Below the pieces are notes generated by a model. The model was not told where the DNA came from and ran no database searches. It saw only the letters and a list, made by a program, of their open reading frames with translations. Of a DNA stretch of 64,000 nt, positions 52,476-61,979 are shown one piece after another; the first letter of the stretch is position 1, and every line of letters starts with the position of its first letter. The stretch is from positions 1,736,001 through 1,800,000 of the forward strand of contig NW_008805065.1 of the NCBI RefSeq assembly GCF_000004825.1. The letters run 5' to 3'. The position numbers and the translations under genes are program-made. This stretch comes from Heterostelium album PN500. Its lineage: Eukaryota; Evosea; Eumycetozoa; Acytosteliales; Acytosteliaceae.

Positions 52476-52865
52476 AATTTAAAAAATATAAAAATAAATG
52501 TCTTTTAATTAAGTAATTGAAATTGACATTATTGATTTATTTAATATTATTTTATTATCAGTGTATAAAAAGGTTAAATTAAATTTGTAGCCAACTATTT
52601 TTTTTGAATATTAATAATTAAATTTTTTCATTTTTAATTGTCTTGATTTGTCTTATGTCATACCAACACCTCTCATATCTATAATTTCAAAAAAAAAACC
52701 CACCCTATAAAATGTAATAAAATACAGAATTAATTTATTGTTCCACCAGCCCCACACTTAAATTAATTAATTGAACTATAATTCATTTTTTATGAATTCT
52801 TCTATCTATTAAAATATTGTTTTTATCACTATAAATTTTAATTAGTAAAAAGAAAATAATAGCAA
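52476..52865. other. Intergenic
   Basis: AT-rich spacer between two plus-strand genes. Nothing recognised. Confidence 0.5.
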
Positions 52866-54146
52866 ATGAAAATATTTAAATTTTTAGATGAATTTAAACA
52901 GTCTAATCATTTTGTTAATGACGCAAAACAATCTAAATATATTAAGATTAATTCAAATATTTCAGAGAAACAACAAGACAGTCAACCAGTAACAGATGAA
53001 CAACAATTTTTATTGAGATCTATTGAATCATATCCTACAATAAACACTTTTTATAATAACCTTGCATTAACTATTTCAAATGGTGAATCGGTGACACTTC
53101 TTAATGGACAATCAATGACACAACAACAACTATACCTGAAAGCCATTGATTGCGATCCAACCAATTATATTTCATACAATAATCTAGCTAAATCTCTCAG
53201 GAGAAAAGAATCGATTACACTTCTTAATGGACAATCAATGACACAACAACAACTTTACATGAAAGCAATTGATTGTGATCCAACCAATTATATTTCATAT
53301 TATTACTTAGCACTTTTACTAAAGAAAGACTACACTGTGGAATCGAACGGTGAATCAATCACTCTTAATAATGGCCAATCAATGACAAAACATCAACTAT
53401 TTTTGAAAACAATAGAATGTGATCCGAGTCATTCAAATGCTTTTTTTCAACTTGGATGTATACTACACACCTGTGTATCCAAGGGTGAATCAATCACACT
53501 AAATAATGGACAATCAATGACATTACAACAACTATACTTGAAAGCAATAGAGTGTGATCCAACCAATTATTTAGCATATTATAACCTTTCATTTACTCTT
53601 CCACCACGTTCTAGCAAATCTATTAAACTTTATAATGGAAAGTCTATGACTAGTTTCGATCTATTATTGAAAGTAATAGATTTAAATCCAAATTATTCCA
53701 ATGCATATTTACAAGTGGCAAATAGACTTAGTATAGTAGTAGAGATACTTCTTAAAAATGGTAGACTAATAGATTTATTTGGTCTATATAAAATGGCAAT
53801 AATGTGTGATCCATCAAACTATTGTGCATATGCGAATTTGGCAAATATAATGGAAAATAAGGAATCAATTACTTTACAAACAAACGGTACAGAAGTGACT
53901 TTTACAAAGAAAGATCTATATATCAAAGCAATTCAAATTGACCCAAATAGATATTATGCATATTTTAGATTAGCATTAAATATGAAATCAAAAGAAACAA
54001 TTACACTCAACAATGGTACTTTAATGACAAAACAACAATTATTATTGGATGCAAACAGATTAGATAATACAATAAAATTAATATACAAGCATATTGGACT
54101 GACTCTGAAAGAGCAACAAACAAACTATTACACTTTCAAATGGTGA
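52866..54146 (+). CDS. Hairpin-inserted TPR-like repeat protein, copy 1
   Basis: 426 residues as read, made of about nine repeats averaging 40 residues after a 50-residue leader. Each unit is helix A (Y..LA..L), a polar hairpin motif (GESITLNNGQSMT), helix B (QQLYLKAIECDPTN). Helices and the DPTN cap match tetratricopeptide repeats, but a normal TPR has only a short turn where this motif sits. Units 5 and 6 are degenerate. The reading frame stops at 54146, whereas one base out of phase the sequence continues for another 28 codons with the same ending as the paralogue at 60011 (QTITLSNGEQLSKKQLLEKA) to a stop at 54201. So there is a single-base frame break near 54110-54120. Likely a protein-binding scaffold; function unknown. 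Confidence 0.75.
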   Translation: MKIFKFLDEFKQSNHFVNDAKQSKYIKINSNISEKQQDSQPVTDEQQFLLRSIESYPTINTFYNNLALTISNGESVTLLNGQSMTQQQLYLKAIDCDPTNYISYNNLAKSLRRKESITLLNGQSMTQQQLYMKAIDCDPTNYISYYYLALLLKKDYTVESNGESITLNNGQSMTKHQLFLKTIECDPSHSNAFFQLGCILHTCVSKGESITLNNGQSMTLQQLYLKAIECDPTNYLAYYNLSFTLPPRSSKSIKLYNGKSMTSFDLLLKVIDLNPNYSNAYLQVANRLSIVVEILLKNGRLIDLFGLYKMAIMCDPSNYCAYANLANIMENKESITLQTNGTEVTFTKKDLYIKAIQIDPNRYYAYFRLALNMKSKETITLNNGTLMTKQQLLLDANRLDNTIKLIYKHIGLTLKEQQTNYYTFKW

Positions 54147-54201
54147 ACAATTATCAAAGAAACAACTATTGGAAAAAGCAAGAAATAAAAAAAACAAATA
54201 A

Positions 54202-54609
54202 TTTCATCACATAATTAATTAAAAATAATTTAAACCTTTAGTTTTTGGTGGTTTTCTTTTTTTGATTTCCTAGAAAATTGTTATTTAATATTTCCAAAAG
54301 ATAAGATTTATTGTTGAGTTTTTTCTGAAATTTAAACTTTCATTTAAAGTGTTAGATGATCAACCTTGTTTTGAGTGATATCAACTAAATAAATTCAATT
54401 TTTTATTATTTTTTTTGTTTAAAATAAATAGAAGTTATTTTATTTTATTAACTTTTATAAATTATTTAATTTTCTCACCACCCCAATAAAACACTTGATT
54501 GTGAACATACAGTTAATTTAAATTAAAAGATAAATTTAAACCACATCAATAGAGTATGTCTTTTTTTTATTTTTTTTTTTCATTTTAATTAAAATTCTTT
54601 CTTGTTAGA
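54202..54609. other. Intergenic
   Basis: AT-rich spacer after the repeat-protein gene with T runs around 54560-54585. No gene seen. Confidence 0.5.
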
Positions 54610-55185
54610 TTATTTCATTGACATTCTTATTAAGTTCACTGTAATTTGATTGCCATCCAATTCACCAAGTTGATAATGATACTGGTGTTTGTGTGATTGC
54701 CAATAAAAGAATTTTTTCACTACTTTTAAATTGGTAATGGATGACATACTTAACCTGCGAATCTTATCATAGCAACTTTTAGAAAACTCAAACAAATCAC
54801 TATTACAACATCTTAAATAAAAACTGATTTATCTAGGAATGAATCCAGTGTCACCAAGACCAATTCCAAACAAACCATGATATTTGATCAGAATCTGTGA
54901 AAGATATCCTTTTTTATCTCTGTTTGAATGTTTGTAGTGCTCAATAAATGGTTAGATTTTAATATATTGTTGAAATTCGTCCAAATGTAAAATCATGGTA
55001 AGTGGATTGGATTGAGGAATTGGGCTACCATTTTGTTGAATAGATATATTTAAATCGTCTATTACTTGATTTATTGTAAATCTGCTTGAAGAAGCAATTA
55101 TATGATCAATAACTTTGCAACCATAAATCCCAGATGATATTGCAAGTTTTTAATAATTATTGCTTGTTCTTAAATAAAATATAAA
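54610..55185 (-). pseudogene. Decayed gene, family unknown
   Basis: One minus-strand frame stays coding-like from about 55185 to a stop at 54610 (IYGCKVIDHIIASSSRFTIN, GSPIPQSNPLTMILHLDEFQ, KKFFYWQSHKHQYHYQLGEL) with two in-frame stops inside and no start codon at its head. Residue use (aromatic and charged mix, no low complexity) is that of a real globular protein. Introns removing both stops are not obvious. Family not recognised. It lies between the TPR-like gene and the nuclease-like gene, in the region rich in broken sequences. Confidence 0.45.
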
Positions 55186-55431
55186 TTCGTTAAATCATGT
55201 CAAAAGTATAAATGGGTTAATTTAATTAATATAAAGTTGATCAAATAAGTGTGCTTTACTTTTTAGGGTAAGTCTTACCAATTCTGGTAAAATCTACAGA
55301 TCATTATTAAAAGGAGTGGCAGACAAAACATTCAATAAACTAAATAATTAAACAAACAACGAAACATAATTTTATTTATTTCATCCAATAGTTGATTAAA
55401 AAAAAAACTTTGATAATTTTTCATACATTGC

Positions 55432-56429
55432 CTAAGATAAATATGATGGGGTTGTAGAACTAAAATATTTAAAGAATTTTCTGATGTGATGGTAAATCAA
55501 GACTTCATCACTATCTTGCTCATCCAGTTGACCGAGAAGACTGTCAAGATCAGCAACATCATGAGAATGAGTTGTGGATGGGGTTGTAAATTTGGTGGGT
55601 GCCAAGATATTCTTGATATTGGAACCAAACATCTTTTCTTTCCATTTATAGCGAACTGAATCGATATTGTATGTATTACAGAATAAGTAATTGATCAGGT
55701 ATTTGGCCACCTTTGTTTCGGTATTAGCACAACGTAGCACCAGTGGACCTGCAAACCAAGATATCTGCCAATTGTTCAGGTCAGTCAGAATGTGAATGAC
55801 TGGTTGTTGACTTGTGTGAAGGGAGGCCGCAAGGAGTTGGGACCAACCTTGTGTTGAGCTTTTGGGATCATCGAATGTTTCATTGGTTTTAATTTCAAAG
55901 ACCAAGTACAGCTGAGTCAGAAAGTGTTTGATCCCTTGAGGAGCGACTACAAAGTCTGGTGTACCCTTCAGTCCAAATGGAAGAAATGAGAGGTGTTCTG
56001 AGAGAAAAAATAAATTCTTTCTATCGTGGACATCTTTATACTCAAGTGATGCAGGAAGTGGAATATTGGTTTTAAGCCATTGTAGAGCTGGCCCCATTTG
56101 ATCTACTTCATTCAGGTTGGGATTCCAAACGAAAGGTTCTATTTCCTCTTGTTGAAGTTTGTCGGGGCTGACACGAATAACTTCCTCCTTGAAGTTGATA
56201 CCAGTAAAATCAATTATGGACTCCCATTTGGCTTGGGTGATATCAGAGAATGCAAAAGATTTCTTCTTGGGGGAAAGTGAAAGCTTGATGTCATTTAATC
56301 TGTTCAGTACTGTGAGTTCAAAATCTGAAGCTGCAGGCGATTGCATGTTTAGAATATTAATGTAATAGTCTTTTAGAATAGGCGATGGCTAATGTTTGTG
56401 ATGATACATACCTGGTGCTTGAGGTGCTG
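55432..56429 (-). CDS. PD-(D/E)XK nuclease-like protein (Crinkler/REase type), 3' exons
   Basis: Main exon 55432-56339 plus an 18-base microexon 56412-56429 (codes AAPQAP with flanking bases), joined by a GTATGT...TGCAG intron. The product ends with about 300 residues containing LKGTPDFVVAP, then LYLVFEIKTNETFDDP (PD...ExK pattern), WSQLLAASLHTSQQPVIHIL and WQISWFAG. This is the layout of restriction-endonuclease-fold domains found in Crinkler-type and similar eukaryotic effector proteins. Upstream exons are not certain; the microexon's upstream acceptor (pyrimidine-rich, ATACAG) shows that the gene continues towards 57 kb or beyond. An in-frame ATG at 56346 offers an alternative intronless start. 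Role inferred only: a DNA-cutting or effector protein. Confidence 0.6.
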
Positions 56430-56520
56430 CTGTATGAGAAGAAGAGAGTTGAGAAGGTAGGTTAGTATTGAATGAATAAATTGCCAAGATATGATGATAA
56501 TGTGTCGCTATGTTGTTGGT

Positions 56521-56618
56521 TGTAGTGTAGGAGCTGCATATAGCAACAAGAAATATTGGTGGTATAGCGAAAAGAGTCAAATGAATGTGTGTAGTGTAGG
56601 AGCTGCATATAGCAACAA
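56521..56618. repeat. 29-base direct repeat pair
   Basis: Positions 56521-56549 and 56590-56618 are identical over 29 bases (begin TGTAGTGTAGGAGC), 69 bases apart start to start. The flanks differ. On the minus strand each copy contains an acceptor-like TATATGCAG. Confidence 0.85.
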
Positions 56619-57036
56619 TCATGTAACAAAGCGGTGATACAATTTATAACAACCCTTAAGGTCGTTAATCTGAGACCATATTTGTTGATATTGAGGTGTG
56701 TAATTGATATGTGTAGTCTCACGAGGGAAAATTGTAGGTGTAGTTTATCTGAAATGATATATAACAATGACAATGATGTATATTATAATGTATGATTTGA
56801 TAATAACAAATGATAATTGTGTATCAAAGGCTAAATGAAGATGATGATTGTTTGTTTGCTTGATTGTAGTAATGTTGTTGTTGGTTATTTGATAATAACA
56901 AATGATTATTGTGTATGATCGATTTGATGAGTAGATTTAGTAACAATAATGTGATATTTAAGAGGATAAGATGTTTGCTTTTGTTTTATATATATCACAA
57001 CTAAATATAAAGATGTTTGGTTGAGTACGATAAATA

Positions 57037-57483
57037 TTAAGTGGTTTGTGTGGTGTTGTTGTTGTTTTCTACTCTGTGATGATTGATAAGAGATGGATAA
57101 TATAGTTCTGGTTGGTATTGTTTTTGATGATGATGAATCGCTTTAAATAATGTCAGATATGCGTGCAATGATGGTGATTGTAGATGTTGTGGAATATGTC
57201 CAGAGAAAGTGTTGATTGTTAATAACTTATCTTGCTGTGGTTGAGTGGTAGCGACATAGATTCGCTGAAGATTCCTATCGACTGGAGTCTCAACATCAAG
57301 TTGAATGGTCTTGGCTGCATCAGAGAACAAATCGATAGAACCGTCACCTACAGCGAGTTGTTTGGAACCTCTGATGACATGGATGAGACGATTATAGTTG
57401 GCGGTGTTCTCGAAGGTGAGTTCGTCTTTCTTGTTACTAAACTCTACCCAACAAGTGAAAAGTGGGTGTTGTTGATGCGACAT
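57037..57483 (-). CDS. Possible N-terminal (header) exon of the nuclease-like gene, or separate small gene
   Basis: Starts MSHQQHPLFTCWVEFSNKKD. The first 80 residues look like a compact ubiquitin-like beta-grasp domain (LTFENTANYNRLIHVIRGSK, DGSIDLFSDAAKTIQLDVET, RIYVATTQPQQ). Crinkler-type proteins begin with such a header and end with nuclease or NTPase domains, which would fit the nuclease domain 700 bases downstream on the same strand. After QPQQ the sequence becomes low complexity (HHHQKQ, NNNN) like the surrounding non-coding DNA, so the true exon may end there, but the site reads AAGATAAGT rather than a GT donor. The link to the nuclease exon is inference. Confidence 0.45.
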   Translation of the reverse strand: MSHQQHPLFTCWVEFSNKKDELTFENTANYNRLIHVIRGSKQLAVGDGSIDLFSDAAKTIQLDVETPVDRNLQRIYVATTQPQQDKLLTINTFSGHIPQHLQSPSLHAYLTLFKAIHHHQKQYQPELYYPSLINHHRVENNNNTTQTT

Positions 57484-57537
57484 TATGAAAGCAGCAAAGA
57501 ATAATATAGATGGATAAAGTGAAGGAGAATGAATCAA

Positions 57538-58134
57538 AAGAAATAAAATAGCTACTGATAAGGATGAGAGTGTATGAGTAACAATGAAAGATGAAAAGAT
57601 AGTATATGTTGTGATAGAAATATATAATGATGTAGTTTGAGTATTGAAGATGAAGAAATAGTAATTGTTGTGAGCTGAATAGAATTAAAATGAAATGAAG
57701 TGTATCAATAATAACTCAAAATAAACAAGTCATAAATATTTGGGGGTTGGTATAAACATTTTTTTTTAGTTTGAATAGGATGTAATGATCCTCCTCTATC
57801 ATATCGTAGTGTTAAGATGTTCCTTGTCCAAAGTAAGATTCCAAGATAACATATAACACATCTATTGAAATTAATTTTACATAATGCATGTAAAACCTTG
57901 GAGGATACCTGGGAGTACTTTTATGGAATCATTTATTACTACTAACGTTAGTAAAGGCACTACTACTATTCAGAGAGTGCATTGCATAGGCAGTAGTCAA
58001 CATAACACCTGCTAATCTCCATTAGATATTTATATTCTTTGATATCTCACTCTCATATGTATCAATCGTATTATCTTTAGCATCTCATGTACCTCACTGT
58101 TTGATATCATTGCATTGGTATATCCTGTAATCTC
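57538..58134. other. Low-complexity spacer
   Basis: GATGA/ATAACAA-type degenerate microsatellites. No supported exon on either strand. Confidence 0.4.
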
Positions 58135-58371
58135 ATCCTTTCTTGGTTCCAACATGTTCAATGACATTGCATACACCTCCAAATCCAACAATTACAAACC
58201 TATCAATTCCTTTATTATCAATAATCATGTTCGACTTGTCAATCCATTCATCAGGAGTCTCTTCCTTTCTCTTCTTCAATGGCAGTTCTTTTTTCAACCA
58301 TGGCAGGTCATGATAATACTGGATGATACGCTTCTCTTTGTTCTCTTCTTCTATCTGATCTTCATTCGCCT
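58135..58371 (-). CDS. Orphan charged exon (minus strand), part of an unplaced gene
   Basis: A minus-strand frame opens directly after a TGACCAG acceptor and runs without a stop for about 78 codons: ANEDQIEEENKEKRIIQYYH, DLPWLKKELPLKKRKEETPD, EWIDKSNMIIDNKGIDRFVI. Use of CTG, AAG and GAG codons and the charged, non-repetitive composition mark it as coding. There is no start codon, so it must be an internal exon. A donor could lie at TTTGTAATT (about 58210), or the frame continues to its stop at 58135. It shares strand with the nuclease-like gene and may be part of it or of a relative. Confidence 0.45.
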
Positions 58372-58945
58372 GGTCATCATCAAATTAAATTAACATGATC
58401 AGTGCATCTGAATATAATAGAGTATTGTGTGGGATTGAAATGTTTACCTGTTATTGAGCCACTGTTTGATTAAATAAGAGAAGGAGGTGTAAATGTGTTG
58501 ATGATGAGAACGATGACATCAAAGTATATATCATAACAACCGTAAACAAGTGCAGCATTTGCTATTGTGATGGTGTTGTTGGATTTAAAGTATGGAGAGT
58601 TGTTGGTTGTATATAACAACTAGACAATGACGATGATGATTGGTGCATCGGTATGTGCGTGTGTAGTGACAATGAATGTGATGAAACAATACTGATGTTT
58701 AAGGTCACAACAGTCATAAGATATTGATGGACGTGCAGTTATTATATAGAGTATTGTGCTGAATGTTAACAACAATAAAACATAGCATTGTTGTTAACAG
58801 ATTTGAAGCTGTTGTGAGTGATGGAAAGTGTTCAAGAGATTGATTGATAACAACAAGGAAATACATGAAAAGAAATGTTGTAATTATTAAAAGTGAATAT
58901 ATATATGACCGTGATAAAGTGTTTGTTGTTGGGATATGAGCATAC

Positions 58946-58966
58946 CTTGAGGTTGTTGTTGTTGAC
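58946..58966 (-). CDS. Candidate 21-base Gln/Pro microexon
   Basis: ATAATAG acceptor, 21 bases coding QQQQPQ in the phase 2+18+1, then a GTATGC donor. The same phase and composition are seen in the 18-base microexon at 56412-56429, which suggests duplicated linker exons. No flanking exon could be fixed, so the gene model is open. Confidence 0.35.
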
Positions 58967-59243
58967 CTATTATGATGTATAGAGAAATGAGTCAGAGTTC
59001 TTTTGATGCTAAATATTCCACAGCAAGTGGTTCGCTATGTCTAGTTTTTTTTTGTTTTTCTAAATAGCTTTAACTTGACTTTTAACAAATCAGAGAAGAA
59101 AAATAAATAGGAATAAAATCATTTTTTATAAAGTATTCACATATCTTGAAGAATACTCAAATGGATTTTATTGGTTTGAGATGTTTTGAGTTAATTTGTT
59201 AGTATATAAAATTATTAGAATTATTAATCTGGCATCAAAATTT

Positions 59244-59316
59244 GCTTCTGTGGCTCAGTAGGCAGAGCATTCGGCTGTTAACCGAATGGTCGTTGGTTCG
59301 ATCCCAACCAGGAGCG
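59244..59316 (+). tRNA. tRNA-Asn (anticodon GUU)
   Basis: A 73-base cloverleaf: acceptor GCTTCTG/CAGGAGC, D stem GCTC/GAGC, anticodon stem TTCGG/CCGAA around CTGTTAA (anticodon GTT), T arm GTTGG-TTCGATC-CCAAC, discriminator G. No intron, no encoded CCA. All stems pair, so it should be functional. Confidence 0.97.
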
Positions 59317-59928
59317 ATAATTTCTAAAATTAATGCCCATATTGCGCGCATTCTATCAAAAAGTCCAATTTAGTACTACTGTCCACTTCACCCACCTTAC
59401 TGCTGCTATCGCACACTCGTTATGGCAGGCGCTGTCCTGTGAAATGTTTGGTGGTACCCGTTACAAGCTGGAAAACACCGTCAAGAGAGCAGTCACCCAT
59501 TACACCAAATTAATCGATGCCAATTACCACAAGCTTAACTTCACAATCGCTAATTCTATCTCCCAAGGAGTCACTGTCGATTGCTCTGCAATAACGCGTA
59601 AATTTAAATCTGATTGGAATCTAAATCCTTCCAACTACGTGCCACCACTCTATACTGTTGTTTATCAACACTCAACTACTGTTAGATCTATTCTATCCTA
59701 ATGCTACTCAACTTATTAATTAATAATAACTATATATTGTTAAACAATAATAATAATATAATAATAATAATAATAATATTTTATTGGCTATTTCTCACGG
59801 CCTGTGTGAGAATGTATATATAATATAAAACACGAACTAGCAGGTTAATATCAATACCTGCATTTTGTTGACTGATCATGAGTCAACAAATCTTTTTTTT
59901 TGCAAAAAAAAAAAAAAAAAAAAAAAAA
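59317..59928 (+). mobile_element. Small poly(A)-tailed element next to tRNA-Asn
   Basis: Begins right after the tRNA. A 122-codon open frame (59333-59701; starts MPILRAFYQKVQFSTTVHFT) is less AT-rich and uses CTG, GCG and CAC codons unlike the surroundings. It is followed by an AT-rich spacer, three consecutive perfect hairpins (59792-59812, 59840-59861, 59866-59888) and a run of 25 A (59904-59928). Tail, position and orientation suit a retrotransposed element using a tRNA gene as landing site, as known for dictyostelid non-LTR elements. No reverse transcriptase or other known domain is present, so it would be either a short derivative or something new. Confidence 0.45.
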
Positions 59929-59947
59929 TCTATCAAAAATGTGATCA

Positions 59948-60010
59948 CAACAACAACTATGCTTGAAAGCAATAGAATGGGATCCTAACAAATACTATTC
60001 TTATTTTTAT
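59948..60010 (+). pseudogene. Orphan fragment of the hairpin-TPR repeat
   Basis: Plus-strand translation gives QQQLCLKAIEWDPNKYYSYF, a clear helix B plus DPN cap of the repeat family found at 52866 and 60011. It begins 20 bases after the poly(A) run and lies tail-to-tail with the intact minus-strand copy. No other repeat units accompany it. Confidence 0.65.
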
Positions 60011-61288
60011 TTAATCTATAGCTCTTGATTTTTGAAGGAGTTGCCTTCTTGACAATTGTTCACCATTTGGAAGTGTAATGGTTTGTTTGTTGTTCAAAAG
60101 TGTAAATCCAAGGTGTTTGTATATCATTGATAATGTTTCCGGTTGATCTAATCTGATTGCTTCGAATAATAATTGTTGTTTTGTCATAGATCGTCCATTA
60201 TTAAGTGTGATTGGTTCACCAATTGAAAGTGTCAAAGCAAGGTAATAGTATGAACAGGAATTGGTTGGATCACAATCTATTGCCTTCAAGTATAGTTGTT
60301 GTTCTGTCATTGATTGTCCATCATGAAGTGTGATTGATTCACCATTTGAAAGTGTAATTGCCAAGCTATTATATGAACAGGAATTGGTTGGATCACAATC
60401 TATTGATTTCAATAATAATTGCTGCTTTGTCATTGATTGCCCATTAAGAAGTGTCATCGTTTCGTCACTTGAAAGAGTAGTTGCAAGGTAATAATATGAA
60501 TCTGAATTGGTTGGATCACAATCTATTGATTTCAAGTAAAGTTGGTTTTCTGTCATTGATTGTCCATTAATAAGAGTCACTGATTCTTCTTCAGAAAGTG
60601 TCAATGCAAGATAATAATAAAAACTGGAAATAGTTGGATCACACTCTATTGATTTCAATAATAATTGTTGTTCTGTCATTGATTGTCCATTATTGAGTGT
60701 GATTGATTCACCATCGGAAAGATCCAATGAAAGATTAAAATATGAATTGGCATTGGTAGGATCTAATTCAATTGCTTTCAAATATAGTTGTTGTTCTGTC
60801 ATTGACTGACCATTATTAAGTGTGATAGATTCACCTTCTGAAAGAGTTAATGCAAGGTTAAAATATGAATTGGGAAAGGAGGAGGTTATCTCTATTGCTT
60901 TCAAAAATATTTGTTGTTGTGTCATTGATTGACCATTATTAAGTGTGATTGATTCTCCTTTTGAGAGTGTTATTCCAAGATTATTATATTGATATGAATT
61001 GATTGGATTATACTCTATTGCTTTCAAGAGTAATTGTTGTTTTGTCATTGATTCACCTGATGAAAGAATGATAGATGAACGATTCTGGTCTGATAGAATG
61101 TTAGACAATTTGTAATATGCAACAGACTTGGAATAGTTTGTACCAAAACTAATTACTTTCAATAATAGTTGTTCTGTCGTCATTGATCTACCAGATGGAA
61201 GCTTGAATGTTTCTTGATTTTCAGAGGAATCATAATCTAGGGACATTGAAAGTTGGTGAAGTGCATCTATATCTTGTTGGTTTTCCAT
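60011..61288 (-). CDS. Hairpin-inserted TPR-like repeat protein, copy 2
   Basis: Single exon, 425 residues, about ten very regular 41-residue units. Each has a helix A (SYYYLALTLS), the hairpin motif (GESITLNNGQSMT), helix B (EQQLYLKAIDCDPTN). The start MENQQDIDALHQLSMSLDYD and the closing unit with ITLPNGEQLSRRQLLQKSRA are intact, so this copy looks functional. No signal peptide or membrane segment: probably cytosolic. The repeat core is a TPR derivative with seven extra residues per unit. It is inverted relative to copy 1, and the two enclose the mobile-looking region 54-60 kb. Binding partners unknown. Confidence 0.8.
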   Translation of the reverse strand: MENQQDIDALHQLSMSLDYDSSENQETFKLPSGRSMTTEQLLLKVISFGTNYSKSVAYYKLSNILSDQNRSSIILSSGESMTKQQLLLKAIEYNPINSYQYNNLGITLSKGESITLNNGQSMTQQQIFLKAIEITSSFPNSYFNLALTLSEGESITLNNGQSMTEQQLYLKAIELDPTNANSYFNLSLDLSDGESITLNNGQSMTEQQLLLKSIECDPTISSFYYYLALTLSEEESVTLINGQSMTENQLYLKSIDCDPTNSDSYYYLATTLSSDETMTLLNGQSMTKQQLLLKSIDCDPTNSCSYNSLAITLSNGESITLHDGQSMTEQQLYLKAIDCDPTNSCSYYYLALTLSIGEPITLNNGRSMTKQQLLFEAIRLDQPETLSMIYKHLGFTLLNNKQTITLPNGEQLSRRQLLQKSRAID

Positions 61289-61979
61289 ATATTTAAATAA
61301 AGAATAATCAGATAATCGATAACAATATAAATAAAAAAATAATAATCCTATTTAATCTTTAGAATTTAAATTGTTTTCTGACGTGTTCATTTAGTTTTGT
61401 AAGAAATAAAAAAGAACGTTTTTGCGAATTTGTTTGAATTTCGTTAACAATCGATTAAAAGATATTGGGTATCTCAATAATAATAAAGCAGCACAATTTT
61501 GTTTATATAAAGTAAAGATAGATATGTTTGTATTACATAAAAATAAACAACAAATCTACATCAACAAACTTAGTTCTCTTAAAAAACAACATAAAAATGA
61601 TTAAACGAATGTTTTCTTTGTTATTCAAAAATAATTCTAATATCTTTTTACTCATCTTTTTTCATTTTTAATCTCGATAATTTAAAAACTTTGATCTATC
61701 TCATTGATTAAAATAAAAGTATTTATCAGTTGTGTTATAATACAACATGAATATGTTTGTAATCTAAATTCATAGCAACATGTTGCAAGTCGGTATCGAA
61801 TCAAACCAAATATAAAAAAGCTCGAAATATCCAAAAAGAAAAGTTTTACAAATCAAGATTTTTAAATCACTAAATATCTACTTTTTTTATTAATAAATGA
61901 AAAAAATGGTAATATATAATCATTATTAAACTTCTTTATTTTACTTTTTTATTTGTTTTACATATATAGATATTGCAAT
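61289..61979. other. Divergent intergenic region
   Basis: AT-rich DNA between divergent genes. A short frame at 61422-61604 is Lys/Asn-rich without features and is not supported as a gene. Confidence 0.5.

Noticed and set aside
57230-57260. Exon end after QPQQ in the header-like exon using AAGATAAGT
   Set aside because: It would need a GA donor, which is essentially unused; left as an open possibility only.
58115-58393. 92-codon plus-strand frame starting at an ATG
   Set aside because: The minus strand of the same segment gives charged, globular-looking sequence with a good acceptor, while the plus frame is Phe/Leu-rich and shadow-like.
61422-61604. 60-codon plus-strand frame
   Set aside because: Lys/Asn/Leu-rich, AT-driven, no motif, and lies in a divergent promoter region.
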